Assembly (NCBI GenBank): GCA_003003725.1
Contig: PVWI01000019.1
Span: 1 to 38,943 of the forward strand
DNA from: a filamentous cyanobacterium Phorm 6
GTDB taxonomy: Bacteria; Cyanobacteriota; Cyanobacteriia; Cyanobacteriales; Microcoleaceae
Length of the DNA stretch: 38,943 nt
Reading direction: 5' to 3'
Made by a program: the position numbers and the translations under genes. Below are positions 8,281 through 17,617 of this stretch, one piece after another. The number at the start of each line of letters is the position of its first letter. Position 1 is the first letter of the stretch. A model generated the notes under the pieces. The model had not been told where the DNA came from, searched no databases, and was given only the letters and a program-made list of their open reading frames with translations.

Positions 8281-8961
8281 TCAAATGGGGTTTTTCACAT
8301 AAAAGAGCAGATTAGATATCAAACCGAGCAGCCGAAAATGTCTGGTAGAAACTTCAGCATCTGCTGGTAGCATCTTTAATACTTCTTTTTCGGATAGAAG
8401 GTTGAGGTTCTCTTCTTTGGCGAAAAACTGCTTGCCGAGCAATCTCAGGATAGCTCGAAACCAGGAGGCTGGAAGCCAGTGAATTAAAGGCACAGCAGTA
8501 TGGAATTCTACGGGATACCAGCGGTTGGGCGTGGTGATGCAGCAAGTTTTGCCGACGCGACAAAGTTCTCGAACAAAAGCTTTTTGCTGTTGGCGGTTGC
8601 CGACGTGTTCGATTACGGCAAAACTCACGACTAAATCAAAACTTTTGTCGGGAAATGGTAAGCTTGAACCATCAGAACGGACGTATTTTAAACCGGGATA
8701 TTCTTCTTCTAAAAATGCAGCATCTTCCATGCCAACTGCGGTGATTTTGTCGGGATGTGGATAGAGTTTTTCAAAGAAGTTGCAATCTTCGCGGCGGTCG
8801 GAAGTGACTCCTACATCGAGCACTGTTGTATCGGCGTTTGGATTGGCTAAGGACATGAGTAAATTAAACATTTTTTGGCGAGCATACCAAGATAGTCTAG
8901 TTGCGAAACCGCCTAATTTGGGGCCAATATACTCGCTAGATTTGTCTTCAGTTACTGTCAT
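8281..8961 (-). CDS. Class I SAM-dependent methyltransferase
   Basis: 226-residue methyltransferase of the UbiE/MT11 type. Motif I is VLDVGVTSD (about 49-57). The acidic SAM-ribose region is near KITAVGMED, the post-motif block is RSDGSSLPFPDKSFDLVVSFAVIEH, and the conserved proline-containing segment TTPNRWYPVEFH follows. The motif I glycine pattern is reduced (DVGVTSD rather than DxGxGxG), but the SAM fold is clear. The acceptor is unknown. It sits between a GT-C-like membrane protein and a GT2 glycosyltransferase, so methylation of a sugar or lipid-linked glycan is a reasonable inference. The ATG start (TGACAGT before it) has no strong ribosome-binding site. Confidence 0.85.
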   Translation of the reverse strand: MTVTEDKSSEYIGPKLGGFATRLSWYARQKMFNLLMSLANPNADTTVLDVGVTSDRREDCNFFEKLYPHPDKITAVGMEDAAFLEEEYPGLKYVRSDGSSLPFPDKSFDLVVSFAVIEHVGNRQQQKAFVRELCRVGKTCCITTPNRWYPVEFHTAVPLIHWLPASWFRAILRLLGKQFFAKEENLNLLSEKEVLKMLPADAEVSTRHFRLLGLISNLLFYVKNPI

Positions 8962-9314
8962 AGATTTGAAATTTTATATTGGGACGGAATGATATCTGTT
9001 CCGGCTAATTAGCTGTGATGAAAGTGTTAGTAGTCATTTCTTGAAACTTTTTAGGGATGAAGTCTTGACTACAAACTTAGCTCTAATTAGTTGATCGGAC
9101 TCGATCGCACAAAACAACAATCTAACATAGCCAGGACTTACCCGCCAACTCTATTTGTAGGGCTAGCAATGCGCACCTTACACAATTGGTAGTGTGAAAA
9201 TTAAAAGTTTGCGTCCAGGAGTGACAGCTTGATTGGCAGTGGCAATTTTCTTGGCCTATACAGCAATTGTGATACTTTGCTGTAGCTGGTAGAATGTGAA
9301 TTTATGTGATTTTA
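8962..9314. other. Intergenic sequence, no gene seen
   Basis: No ORF with a plausible product. A worn copy of the GTAGGGTGCG palindrome family is recognisable near 9160-9180 (TAGGGCTAGC...GCGCACCTTAC). Otherwise I see nothing. Confidence 0.4.
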
Positions 9315-10493
9315 TTACCTACGTTTTAAGCTCAGGACGCTGAGAAAAAAGCTGGATAAAATCATCTGCAAGCCGACAGTCAGGCAAGTGAGCGAGGGAA
9401 TTACCAGACGTAAAGTTTTGGAAGGATCGAGGGTACCGAAAGCAGTTTCACTCCAGATAGTTAATGACAGGAATGAGCCAACTGTTCCAATTAACATGAG
9501 TATGACTCCCACAATCAATCCTGTTTCTAGGGTAACATAGCGAAATATTTTGTTGAGTTTGGGGTCTTCGGGCAGCAGTTTCTCGCTGATGGCGAAAACT
9601 TTGGTGAAGAAAGCGAAAGTTACTGCTTGAAAACCGACGATAATTGCGATCGCAGCATACAGCAGCGTATGTATATCAAAGCTGATACTCCCAATTTTTT
9701 GAGTACCCGGCAACAGCCAAATGCCAACAATTAGACCCAAAATCATCAGGGCTGCACCGGGATACAGAAATAGCCACCGGGGACTGTAAAGCAGCAAAAA
9801 TCGGAGGTGTCGCCAGCCATCTCGCCAAGTTCGCAGGTGCGGCGGGCGGCTGCGCCCGTCGGGAGACAGTACGGTTGGGACTTCAGTGATCCCTAACTTG
9901 TACAGAGATGCTTTGACGACCATTTCGCTAGCAAATTCCATCCCGGTTGTTTGCAAGTCTAGTTTCAAAATTGAGTCTCTCCTGAAACCGCGCAAACCGC
10001 AGTGAAAGTCGCCGGCGGGACTTGAGAAAAATAATCGCCCAACCCATGTCAGCACCGGATTTCCTAAATATTTGTGCAGCGGTGGCATTGCTCCCGGTTT
10101 GATGCCGCCTTGAAAGCGGTTTCCCATAACTAATTCGCAGCCTCCCCGCAATTTTTCGACAAAGGCGCTGAGGTTGGAAAAGTCGTAGCTGTCGTCAGCG
10201 TCACCCATGATAATATAGACTCCGCGCGCCGCTACGATGCCTCCCATCAGGGCGCTGCCGTAGCCTTTGGCCGCTACGGGTACGACTCTGGCCCCCAATC
10301 TGGTAGCGATATCTTGGGAACCATCAGTGCTGCCGTTGTCTGCTATGATGACCTCGCCGGCAATATCAAGTTCGCCCAGGGACTTCTGTGCTTTCTCGAT
10401 GCAGATTTCTAAAGTTTCTGCTTCGTTGAGGCAGGGCATGAGTATGGAGAGTTCGAGAGTGTATTCGCCGCTGGTGTTTGTCTGTTCTGCCAT
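9315..10493 (-). CDS. Family 2 glycosyltransferase with C-terminal membrane anchor (DPM/GtrB-like)
   Basis: 392 residues. The N-terminal GT-A domain (about 15-235) begins LSILMPCLNEAETLE and carries ADNGSTDGS and the metal/nucleotide motif GDADDSYDF near residue 100. The acceptor-side segment is FRRDSILKL. After residue 235 come four hydrophobic helices: WLFLYPGAALMILGLIVG, a second near 270-295, a third near 320-345 and a fourth near 365-388. Such enzymes transfer a sugar from a nucleotide donor to polyprenyl phosphate at the inner face of the plasma membrane. The divergently placed small EamA-like transporter fits a role in flipping or presenting such a carrier. The donor sugar is unknown. 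The ATG at 10493 leaves a 156-base divergent spacer to the transporter. Confidence 0.9.
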   Translation of the reverse strand: MAEQTNTSGEYTLELSILMPCLNEAETLEICIEKAQKSLGELDIAGEVIIADNGSTDGSQDIATRLGARVVPVAAKGYGSALMGGIVAARGVYIIMGDADDSYDFSNLSAFVEKLRGGCELVMGNRFQGGIKPGAMPPLHKYLGNPVLTWVGRLFFSSPAGDFHCGLRGFRRDSILKLDLQTTGMEFASEMVVKASLYKLGITEVPTVLSPDGRSRPPHLRTWRDGWRHLRFLLLYSPRWLFLYPGAALMILGLIVGIWLLPGTQKIGSISFDIHTLLYAAIAIIVGFQAVTFAFFTKVFAISEKLLPEDPKLNKIFRYVTLETGLIVGVILMLIGTVGSFLSLTIWSETAFGTLDPSKTLRLVIPSLTCLTVGLQMILSSFFLSVLSLKRR

Positions 10494-10649
10494 GTGTTTG
10501 CTTCACTCTCGATCGCGATCGACAATATTTACTTTTCCAGTATGTCTGCTTAAAATATTAGTGGTGAAGAAAACTCAACAAAAATTAACTAAAGGTTTTC
10601 TGCTTTTAGGTGACAGCAATTCTTGATGGTAATATAGGTTAGTCAATTT

Positions 10650-11042
10650 ATGAGTAGAAGCGTTTTTCTAGTTTTACTCGCTGCTATTTTGTGCAGTGTG
10701 GTGGGTCAATTCAGTCTGAAAGCAGGAGCTAAAATCTTAGGGCCAATTGGGGCTGCTAATTTAGTAGAAAAAGTTATGGCAATGGCAACTCAGCCTTTGA
10801 TAGTTGGAGGTCTGTGTTTGTATGCAGTTTCTTCGATCGGCTTTATCGTCGTTTTGTCTCGCGCCAACATTAGCATAGTCTCACCCTTACTGTCAATTAG
10901 TTATTTGTTTACTGTTTTGGGTGGCAAAATTGTATTTGGCGAGCCTTTGCCACCATTGCGGTTGGTAGGCGTCGGACTAATTATGACGGGAGTAATTTTT
11001 GTACTCAAGGGTCAAGCTGGGGGAGTGAGTGGAGGAAACTAA
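10650..11042 (+). CDS. Small EamA/SMR-like membrane transporter (4 TM)
   Basis: 130 residues forming four predicted helices: 5-30, 50-70, 75-95 and 100-120. This is half the size of a standard ten-helix EamA protein and fits the ArnE/ArnF and SMR-like half transporters, which work as dimers. The ending GVGLIMTGVIFVLKGQ is typical. Some relatives flip undecaprenyl-phosphate-linked aminosugar, others export small molecules. Divergence from a GT2 gene argues for the lipid-carrier role, but this is inference. The next gene starts 3 bases after its stop, so the two are almost surely one operon. Confidence 0.8.
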   Translation: MSRSVFLVLLAAILCSVVGQFSLKAGAKILGPIGAANLVEKVMAMATQPLIVGGLCLYAVSSIGFIVVLSRANISIVSPLLSISYLFTVLGGKIVFGEPLPPLRLVGVGLIMTGVIFVLKGQAGGVSGGN

Positions 11043-11045
11043 CCG

Positions 11046-11930
11046 ATGTTTAATTTTGCAGATTCTGTGAACTCAGGTCGATTATTGATAAATCGCACGG
11101 CAATTCTGGCTACCATGCACCAAAAAGAACGGGTGATGGCTCCGATTTTGGAACAGGAATTAGGCGTGAAAATCCTAGTACCTGCGGATTTAGACACAGA
11201 CTATTTCGGCACGTTCACCAGAGAAGTTAAACGCTTGGGGAGTCAAATAGAAGCGGCTCGCCAGAAAGCAGAAAAAGCTCTGAAAATTGCGGGCGAAACT
11301 CTGGCTTTTGCCAGCGAAGGTACTTTCGGGCCTCATCCGGCAATGCCATATCTGCCAGTTAATCGAGAAGTTGTAATGTTATTAGATGTAGCCAACAATC
11401 TAGAACTAATTGGCGAATCTTTGTCTGTGGGAACTAATTATAGTCACCAGTTAGTTTGCAGTATAGAAGAAGCAGAAATGTTTGCGAAAAAAGCTGGATT
11501 TCCCGAACACGGACTGGTGGTTATAGCGGGGGATGTTGCCACAGGTAAGGGCGAAATTCTCAAGGGGATTGCGACAGAAAAACAACTTTTTGACGCTGTG
11601 ACAGCAGGTTTGAAAAAGTCGTCAACAAATCGAGTTCACATCGAAACAGATATGCGGGCGATGTACAATCCAACTCGGATGAAAAATATCGAAAATGCAA
11701 CTCTGGATTTAGTTAAAAAATTTCACCAATTTTGTCCCGAGTGCGGTTGGCCGGGATTTGAAGTTGCCGAAAGGAAAATAGGGTTGCCCTGCGGACTTTG
11801 CTATTTTCCGACTCAGCTAGTCCGATCGCAAATTTATCAATGCAAAAACTGCGATTATACTAAGGAAGAACTATTTCCAGAAGGTCGAGAAACGGCTGAG
11901 CCTGGGCTGTGCCAATATTGTAACCCTTAA
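11046..11930 (+). CDS. DUF6671-type protein with C-terminal zinc ribbons
   Basis: 294 residues, soluble, of unknown biochemical role. The N-terminal half includes ILATMHQKERVMAPILEQELG and FASEGTFGPHPAMPYLP, which look like a conserved alpha/beta domain. Near residues 200-220 is the block HIETDMRAMYNPTRMKNI. The C-terminus has four cysteine pairs, CPEC, CGLC, CKNC and CQYC, arranged as two zinc ribbons. I assign DUF6671 from memory of the overall pattern. The start is 3 bases after the transporter stop, which implies co-transcription, but I cannot link the function to the glycan genes nearby. Confidence 0.7.
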   Translation: MFNFADSVNSGRLLINRTAILATMHQKERVMAPILEQELGVKILVPADLDTDYFGTFTREVKRLGSQIEAARQKAEKALKIAGETLAFASEGTFGPHPAMPYLPVNREVVMLLDVANNLELIGESLSVGTNYSHQLVCSIEEAEMFAKKAGFPEHGLVVIAGDVATGKGEILKGIATEKQLFDAVTAGLKKSSTNRVHIETDMRAMYNPTRMKNIENATLDLVKKFHQFCPECGWPGFEVAERKIGLPCGLCYFPTQLVRSQIYQCKNCDYTKEELFPEGRETAEPGLCQYCNP

Positions 11931-12083
11931 AAAAATAGGCGAAAACCATTCCATTAATTTTATGGCCTGCTTGCTTCTTTTTACCCTGAGTCCGTCGAAG
12001 GGTCTTATTCCTCTAGCTATGGTTGCACAAAACTCGTAAAATTTGTCACAATATTATTGAGAGTTCCCTAATTAAAATCACTA

Positions 12084-13559
12084 ATGATAGCCCTAGAAAC
12101 AGAACGAAACTGGAAACCCGTTATTAAAGAATTTGAGGCTGTAGTCGGCAAAAACGGCGTGGTAAAGCGCCGCGAAGAATTGATTGTCTACGAGTGCGAC
12201 GGGCTAGCCAGCTACCGCCAGCGGCCAGCTTTGGTGGTATTACCGCGAACTACCGAGGAAGTGGCAAATGTGGTCAAAATATGCGATCGTAATTCCATTC
12301 CCTGGGTAGCCAGAGGTGCGGGTACAGGGCTTTCCGGCGGCGCTTTGCCTGTAGAAAATTGCGTGCTGATTGTCACCGCCCTGATGCGAAAAATTCTGAA
12401 AGTAGACTTAGAAAATCAACAAGTAGTTGTGCAACCAGGAGTAATTAATAACTGGGTAACGCAAGCAGTTAGCGGCGCAGGTTTCTACTACGCACCCGAT
12501 CCTTCCAGTCAAATTATTTGTTCGATTGGCGGCAACGTTGCCGAAAATTCTGGCGGCGTTCACTGCCTTAAATATGGAGTAACAACCAATCACGTTTTAG
12601 GATTAAAATTGGTACTTCCTGACGGTTCAATTGTCGATGTCGGCGGCGAAATTCCCGAAATGCCTGGTTACGATTTAACTGGTGTATTTGTCGGTTCCGA
12701 AGGCACTTTAGGAATCGCTACAGAAGTGACTCTGCGAATTCTGAAAGCGCCGGAATCGATTTGTGTTCTGTTGGCGGATTTTCCCAGCATTGAAGCAGCG
12801 GGCGAATCGGTTTCCGATATTATCAGCGCTGGCATTATTCCCGGCGGCATGGAAATCATGGACAACATCAGCATCAATGCTGTGGAAGATGTAGTAGCAA
12901 CTGGTTGTTATCCTCGCGATGCGGCGGCAATTCTGCTCGTAGAAATCGACGGTTTAGAAGTGGAAGTTGCCACAAACAAACAGCGAATAGCCGATATTTG
13001 CAAGCAAAATGGAGCGCGTAATATCACGACTGCTCACGATCCAGAAACGCGGATGAAAATTTGGAAAGGGCGGAAAGCTGCTTTTGCGGCGGCGGGTCAT
13101 CTCAGCCCGGATTATTACGTGCAAGATGGTGTAATTCCGCGCACGCAAATGGCTTATGTTTTGAAAGAAATTGAGGGTTTGAGCGAGAAATACGGCTACC
13201 GGATTGCGAATGTATTTCACGCGGGAGATGGGAATTTGCACCCACTGATTTTGTATGATAACTCGGTAAAAGGTGCACTGGAAAAGGTGGAAGAATTGGG
13301 CGGGGAAATTTTGAGACTTTGTGTGAAAGTCGGCGGTAGTCTTTCGGGGGAACATGGTATCGGTGCTGATAAGAAGTGTTTTATGCCGGATATGTTTTCG
13401 GAGGTAGATTTGGAGACGATGCAGTGGGTACGGGAGGTGTTTAATCCGAAAGGTTTGGCGAATCCTGGGAAGATGTTTCCGACGCCGAAGACTTGCGGGG
13501 AAGCGGCGAGGGCTAAGGTTGAAACTATGAAGAAGTTGGAGGGTGCGGAGGTTTTTTAA
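12084..13559 (+). CDS. glcD: Glycolate oxidase/dehydrogenase FAD subunit GlcD
   Basis: 491-residue FAD-linked oxidase of the GlcD/D-lactate dehydrogenase family. In cyanobacteria it oxidises photorespiratory glycolate to glyoxylate. The FAD-binding PCMH domain covers roughly 50-230, with RGAGTGLSGGALP, IGGNVAENSGGVHCLKYG and FVGSEGTLGIATEVTLRI. The C-terminal oxidase domain carries NVFHAGDGNLHPLILYD and GEHGIGADKK, the metal/substrate histidine motifs. Length and motifs are complete. D-lactate or other 2-hydroxy acids are possible alternative substrates. GlcE and GlcF partners are not in the window, as expected for cyanobacterial GlcD1. The ATG at 12084 is followed by MIALETERNWKP, a normal start for this group. 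A palindrome block follows the stop directly. Confidence 0.93.
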   Translation: MIALETERNWKPVIKEFEAVVGKNGVVKRREELIVYECDGLASYRQRPALVVLPRTTEEVANVVKICDRNSIPWVARGAGTGLSGGALPVENCVLIVTALMRKILKVDLENQQVVVQPGVINNWVTQAVSGAGFYYAPDPSSQIICSIGGNVAENSGGVHCLKYGVTTNHVLGLKLVLPDGSIVDVGGEIPEMPGYDLTGVFVGSEGTLGIATEVTLRILKAPESICVLLADFPSIEAAGESVSDIISAGIIPGGMEIMDNISINAVEDVVATGCYPRDAAAILLVEIDGLEVEVATNKQRIADICKQNGARNITTAHDPETRMKIWKGRKAAFAAAGHLSPDYYVQDGVIPRTQMAYVLKEIEGLSEKYGYRIANVFHAGDGNLHPLILYDNSVKGALEKVEELGGEILRLCVKVGGSLSGEHGIGADKKCFMPDMFSEVDLETMQWVREVFNPKGLANPGKMFPTPKTCGEAARAKVETMKKLEGAEVF

Positions 13560-13566
13560 TTCCCCA

Positions 13567-13713
13567 GTTTGTAGTGAGGACTTCAGTCCTTTCTTATATT
13601 TTCATGAAGAAGGACTAAAGTCCTCACTACAAACAATAAGCTCCCGTTTGTAGTGAGGACTTCAGTCCTTTCTTATATTTTCATGAAGAAGGACTAAAGT
13701 CCTCACTACAAAC
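13567..13713. repeat. Two identical 68-bp palindromic units (GGACTTCAGTCC family)
   Basis: Units 13567-13634 and 13646-13713 are identical base for base, spaced by 11 bases. Each begins GTTTGTAGTGAGGACTTCAG and ends with its near-complement, forming a long stem with a TTATATTTTCATG loop region. They fill the gap between the convergent glcD and histidine kinase genes. Identity suggests a recent duplication. Confidence 0.9.
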
Positions 13714-13718
13714 AATTT

Positions 13719-15561
13719 TTATTGTGGGTAACTACACGAATGTGCGATCGGGATTTTGATAGTAAATTCCGTGCCCTTGCCCAATTCCGAAGTACAATAT
13801 AATTCGCCTTTGTGTCTTTCTACAATAATTTGATAGCTAATTGACAAACCCATTCCCGTGCCTTTGCCAATGGGTTTGGTAGTAAAAAAGGTATCGAATA
13901 TACGCTGGTTGACTTCCTCAGTTATTCCCGGCCCGTTGTCGGCAATTTTGATTTCTACAAAATTGTCTACTACTTTCGTGCAAATCCTAATCTGGCTGGG
14001 ATGATCTCGCATTTCTTGAGAACTTTGCCTACTGTTCGCATCATCTAAAGCATCGATCGCATTGCTGAGAATATTCATAAAAACTTGATTGATCGGGCCG
14101 GCAAAACACTCAACAGGCGGCAAATTCCCGTATTCTTTTACAATTTGAATTTGCGGCTTTTCTCCGTTTCCTTTCAAACGGTGATTGAGAATTAGCAGCG
14201 TGCTGTCAATACCTTCGTGGAGGTTAACGGGTTTCATTTGTGAATCGTCGTGCCTCGAAAAGTTTCGCAGCGACTGAACAATCTCGCAAATCCGCTCCAC
14301 ACCCACGCTCATTGAAGACAGTATTCTAGGTAAATCTTCAGCTAAAAAATCGAGATCATTGTCTTCTCTTTCCTGTTGAATTTCCTCGACTGGATTGGGA
14401 TAGTGCTGTTCGTACAGTTCGAGGTGGTGAAACAAGTCTTGAGTATAATCTTTGAGATGAGTGAGATTGCCGTGAATGAAGCTGACGGGGTTGTTGATTT
14501 CGTGAGCGACACCGGCAATTAGCAATCCTAAACTAGACATTTTTTCGCTCTGAACTAATTGGGAATGAGTGGATTTGAGTTCCTCAAGTGCTGCTGCTAG
14601 TTGAGCTGCTTGTTCTCTGCTTTGTGCTTCGGAATTATGCAATGCTTCTTCGGCTTGTTTGCTGTCGGTGATGTCTCTCTGTACGCCAATAAAATGAGTT
14701 AATTTGCCAGTTAGATCGCGCACGGGAGATATTGAGAAACAATTCCAGAAAGTGGTTCCGTCTTTGCGGTAATTCTTTAATATTACCTTGCATTCGCTCT
14801 TTGTTTTTCCCGAGAATTTCCTCCCGCCGATAACCTGTCATGCTTTCAAATGCGGGATTGCAATAAATAATTGGATGTTCTGGGTGAGTGGCGTCAGAAA
14901 TCGTCACTCCGGTGCTAGTAGCTGCTATAGCTCGATCGTACAACCAAAGCATTTCTTCTGCCCGCTTGCGATCGGTAATATCCCGCAGCGTAGCTAAATA
15001 AGCCATTTCTCCCTCCCATTCCGTTTCCACCACCCGCATTTCTACTACAGCATTTGCTTTGTGCTTGCGAATTGCTTCAACTTCTGTTTGCACTACGCGA
15101 GTTCCGGCTGATTCTGTTTCTCCAACTTGGAGAATAATATCGCTGTCTATCTCAATATCGCAAGCTGAACCTTCTACTACCAAATCGCCAAAAAATTCTC
15201 GACCTAAAAGTTCGTCTGCTTTGCAGTTAAACAGCGCTTCTGCTGACGGATTAGCAAAACAAACAAGTCCTAGCTTGTTGACGATTGTGATGCCGTCTGC
15301 ATTTTTTTCAATCGCATTCTGAAACCGAGATTCGCTAGCTTTCAAATCCTTTTGTAGCTGTTCTATTGCTCGCTCCATCTCCTGCATTTCGCACAAACTA
15401 AGACTATAAGCTTCTGCAATATTGACCTCTGTCGAATTATCGGCTAATTGTTGGCGCATCTGTGGGTTTTTTGTGATCGGGGTCATATTTTTAGCAATTT
15501 TTGGCTGGCTACTACTAATATTAATAAGCTTTTTTTCTGAATCGGCTTCTTGAAAAAACAT
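13719..15561 (-). pseudogene. PAS-domain sensor histidine kinase broken by an out-of-frame deletion
   Basis: Two overlapping frames. The 5' frame (15561 to 14635, 308 codons) holds a coiled-coil start, PAS 1 (FQNAIEKNADGITIVNK...), its PAC end LRDITDRKRAEE, and the first half of PAS 2 up to GYRREEILGKN. It then runs on out of frame. The 3' frame gives ECKVILKNYRKDGTTFWN...RDITDSKQAEEAL, the second half of PAS 2. A coiled coil follows, then HisKA with the H-box GVAHEINNPVSF, and HATPase motifs N (NILSNAIDAL), G1 (DNGPGI) and G2 (GKGTGMGLSIS). Between the halves about 20-25 residues normally found in PAS 2 are missing. A GTG at 14723 could start a short kinase, but its sensor would be lost. Interpretation: decayed or recently damaged sensor kinase. 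Confidence 0.8.
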
Positions 15562-15863
15562 ATTTAAACCCTACCAAATTTTTTTTGAGATTAAGTTGTG
15601 GCGATGACCCAATTTTCTGGAAAATTTATGGAGAGAACAATTTACAATACAAATGCTAACACATGACTTTTAGAATTCATCCTAAAAAATTGTTAAAATT
15701 TGAGAGCAATTCTCAGGAAATTACTGCCCAGTATAAATTATTAGAGGATTTTTCCACCAAAATACGCTGTGAGGCAAGTCAGCTCATCTTGACATAAAAA
15801 ATAATTATAATTACCAATTACCCAATCATCTCCCTATCGGCAGATTTGAGATAGAATATAACC

Positions 15864-16020
15864 CAATACGGTTCAGTTAAAAATATTTATTCCTCGGAGA
15901 TCCCCCTCGCATCCCCCTTAAGAAGGGGAGTAGGGGTTGACTTTGAGTAAGTTCTTGTCCCACCCCCTACTCCCCTTTTTTAGGGGGCTAGGGGGGATCA
16001 AGCTTAACTGAACCGTATTG
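15864..16020. mobile_element. MITE, 157 bp, with 17-bp TIRs and 10-bp target duplication
   Basis: The terminal inverted repeats CAATACGGTTCAGTTAA (15864-15880) and its exact complement (16004-16020) bound the element. GAATATAACC occurs immediately outside on both sides (15854-15863 and 16021-16030), a perfect 10-bp target-site duplication. The interior core (15899-15999) is itself palindromic, with C-rich and G-rich arms beginning GATCCCCC. There is no coding capacity. It lies 41 bases before the purH ATG, so it may have displaced or supplied promoter sequence. Confidence 0.9.
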
Positions 16021-16061
16021 GAATATAACCTGTCTATTTTTACGATCGCAACTTCAAACCA

Positions 16062-17603
16062 ATGGCACGTCTAGCACTTTTGAGCGTATCCAATAAAGCC
16101 GGGCTAATCGACTTAGCGCGCAGTCTAGTAGAAGAATTTGAATTTGACATAATTAGCAGCGGCGGCACAGCAGCAGCCCTCAAAGAAGCGGGAATCCCAG
16201 TCACAAAAGTTGCGGAATATACTGGTTCTCCCGAAATTTTGGGAGGGCGAGTCAAAACACTTCATCCGCGCATCCACGGAGGTATTTTAGCGCGCCGTGA
16301 TGTAGCGGAAGACCTCGCAGATTTAACCGCAAATCAAATTCGGGCGATCGATTTAGTTGTTGTCAATTTGTATCCATTTGAACAGACAATTGCCAAACCA
16401 GGAGTTACTCTAGCAGACGCAATTGAGCAGATAGATATCGGCGGGCCGGCAATGCTGAGAGCATCCGCAAAAAACCACGCTCATTTGACAGTTTTATGCA
16501 ATCCCGACCAATACAATACTTATTTAGAAGAATTGCGACAAAACGGCGGCGAAGCATCCTTAAAATTCCGGCAAGAGCGCGCGCTAGAAACATTTGAACA
16601 TACAGCAAACTACGATCGCGCGATCGCCAATTATCTCAGCAGCCAATCCGCAGCATCGAAGCTACCGCAGGAGTTTAGCGTATCAGGAACCGAGTTGCAA
16701 ACACTCCGCTACGGCGAAAATCCCCATCAAGCCGCCACCTGGTATCAAAGCGGAACTACACCGACAGGCTGGACGACTAGCACCATCCTGCAAGGCAAAG
16801 AATTGAGCTACAATAATTTAGTAGATTTAGAAGCAGCAAGACGGTTAATTGTAGAATTTCCAGAGACTCCCGCTGCCGCTATTCTGAAACATACAAATCC
16901 TTGTGGTACAGCCTTGGGAACAACTATTTCCGAAGCCTATCAAAAAGCTTTTGACACCGATTCAGTCTCAGCTTTCGGCGGAATTGTCGCCCTCAATCGC
17001 CCGATTGATGCTGCTACTGCAACGATCTTAACTAAAACATTTTTAGAATGTATTGTCGCGCCGGGGTGCGAACCGGAAGCGGAAGAAATCATCAAGAAAA
17101 AGGCGAAAGTTCGAGTATTAATTTTGCCAGACTTGACTCAAGGGCCAGCGCAAACTGTTAAAATCATTGCAGGTGGTTTGCTGGTACAAGACTCGGATAA
17201 TGTAGTAGAAGAAACTAGCAAATGGCGCGCAGTTACTGACAAACAGCCGACTGCTGATGAGTGGGAAGAGTTGCTGTTTGCTTGGAAAGTAGCGAAACAC
17301 GTTAAATCTAATGCGATCGTTGTAACGCGCGATCGCACTACAATCGGTGTCGGCGCCGGACAAATGAACCGCGTGGGATCGGTTAAACTAGCGTTGGAAC
17401 AAGCAGGAAACAAGAGTAAAGGAGCTATTTTGGCTAGCGACGGTTTCTTCCCCTTCGACGATTCGGTAAAAACGGCGGCTGAGGCGGGAATAAGTGCGAT
17501 CGTCCAACCGGGAGGTAGTATGCGCGATAAAGATTCGATCGAAGCAGCCAACCAACTCGGAATCACAATGATGTTTACCGATATCCGCCACTTCTTGCAT
17601 TAG
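16062..17603 (+). CDS. purH: Bifunctional AICAR transformylase / IMP cyclohydrolase PurH
   Basis: 513 residues, the normal length. The protein catalyses the last two steps of de novo purine synthesis: formylation of AICAR with 10-formyl-THF, then ring closure to IMP. The N-terminal MGS-like cyclohydrolase domain (about 1-195) contains LLSVSNKAGLIDLA, SSGGTA and GGRVKTLHPRIHGGIL. The AICARFT domain follows with LRYGENPHQAATW, KHTNPCG with the catalytic Lys-His pair, KHVKSNAIV, and the C-terminal GFFPFDDSV and QPGGSMRD. All key motifs are intact. It stands alone, with MITE-like elements both upstream and downstream. The ATG has no strong SD, which is common in cyanobacteria. Confidence 0.98.
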   Translation: MARLALLSVSNKAGLIDLARSLVEEFEFDIISSGGTAAALKEAGIPVTKVAEYTGSPEILGGRVKTLHPRIHGGILARRDVAEDLADLTANQIRAIDLVVVNLYPFEQTIAKPGVTLADAIEQIDIGGPAMLRASAKNHAHLTVLCNPDQYNTYLEELRQNGGEASLKFRQERALETFEHTANYDRAIANYLSSQSAASKLPQEFSVSGTELQTLRYGENPHQAATWYQSGTTPTGWTTSTILQGKELSYNNLVDLEAARRLIVEFPETPAAAILKHTNPCGTALGTTISEAYQKAFDTDSVSAFGGIVALNRPIDAATATILTKTFLECIVAPGCEPEAEEIIKKKAKVRVLILPDLTQGPAQTVKIIAGGLLVQDSDNVVEETSKWRAVTDKQPTADEWEELLFAWKVAKHVKSNAIVVTRDRTTIGVGAGQMNRVGSVKLALEQAGNKSKGAILASDGFFPFDDSVKTAAEAGISAIVQPGGSMRDKDSIEAANQLGITMMFTDIRHFLH

Positions 17604-17617
17604 GAACCATACCCTAC

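Noticed and set aside
12954-13355. 133-codon open frame on the minus strand inside glcD
   Set aside because: Lies fully within a clear GlcD coding sequence; composition is that of an antisense shadow.
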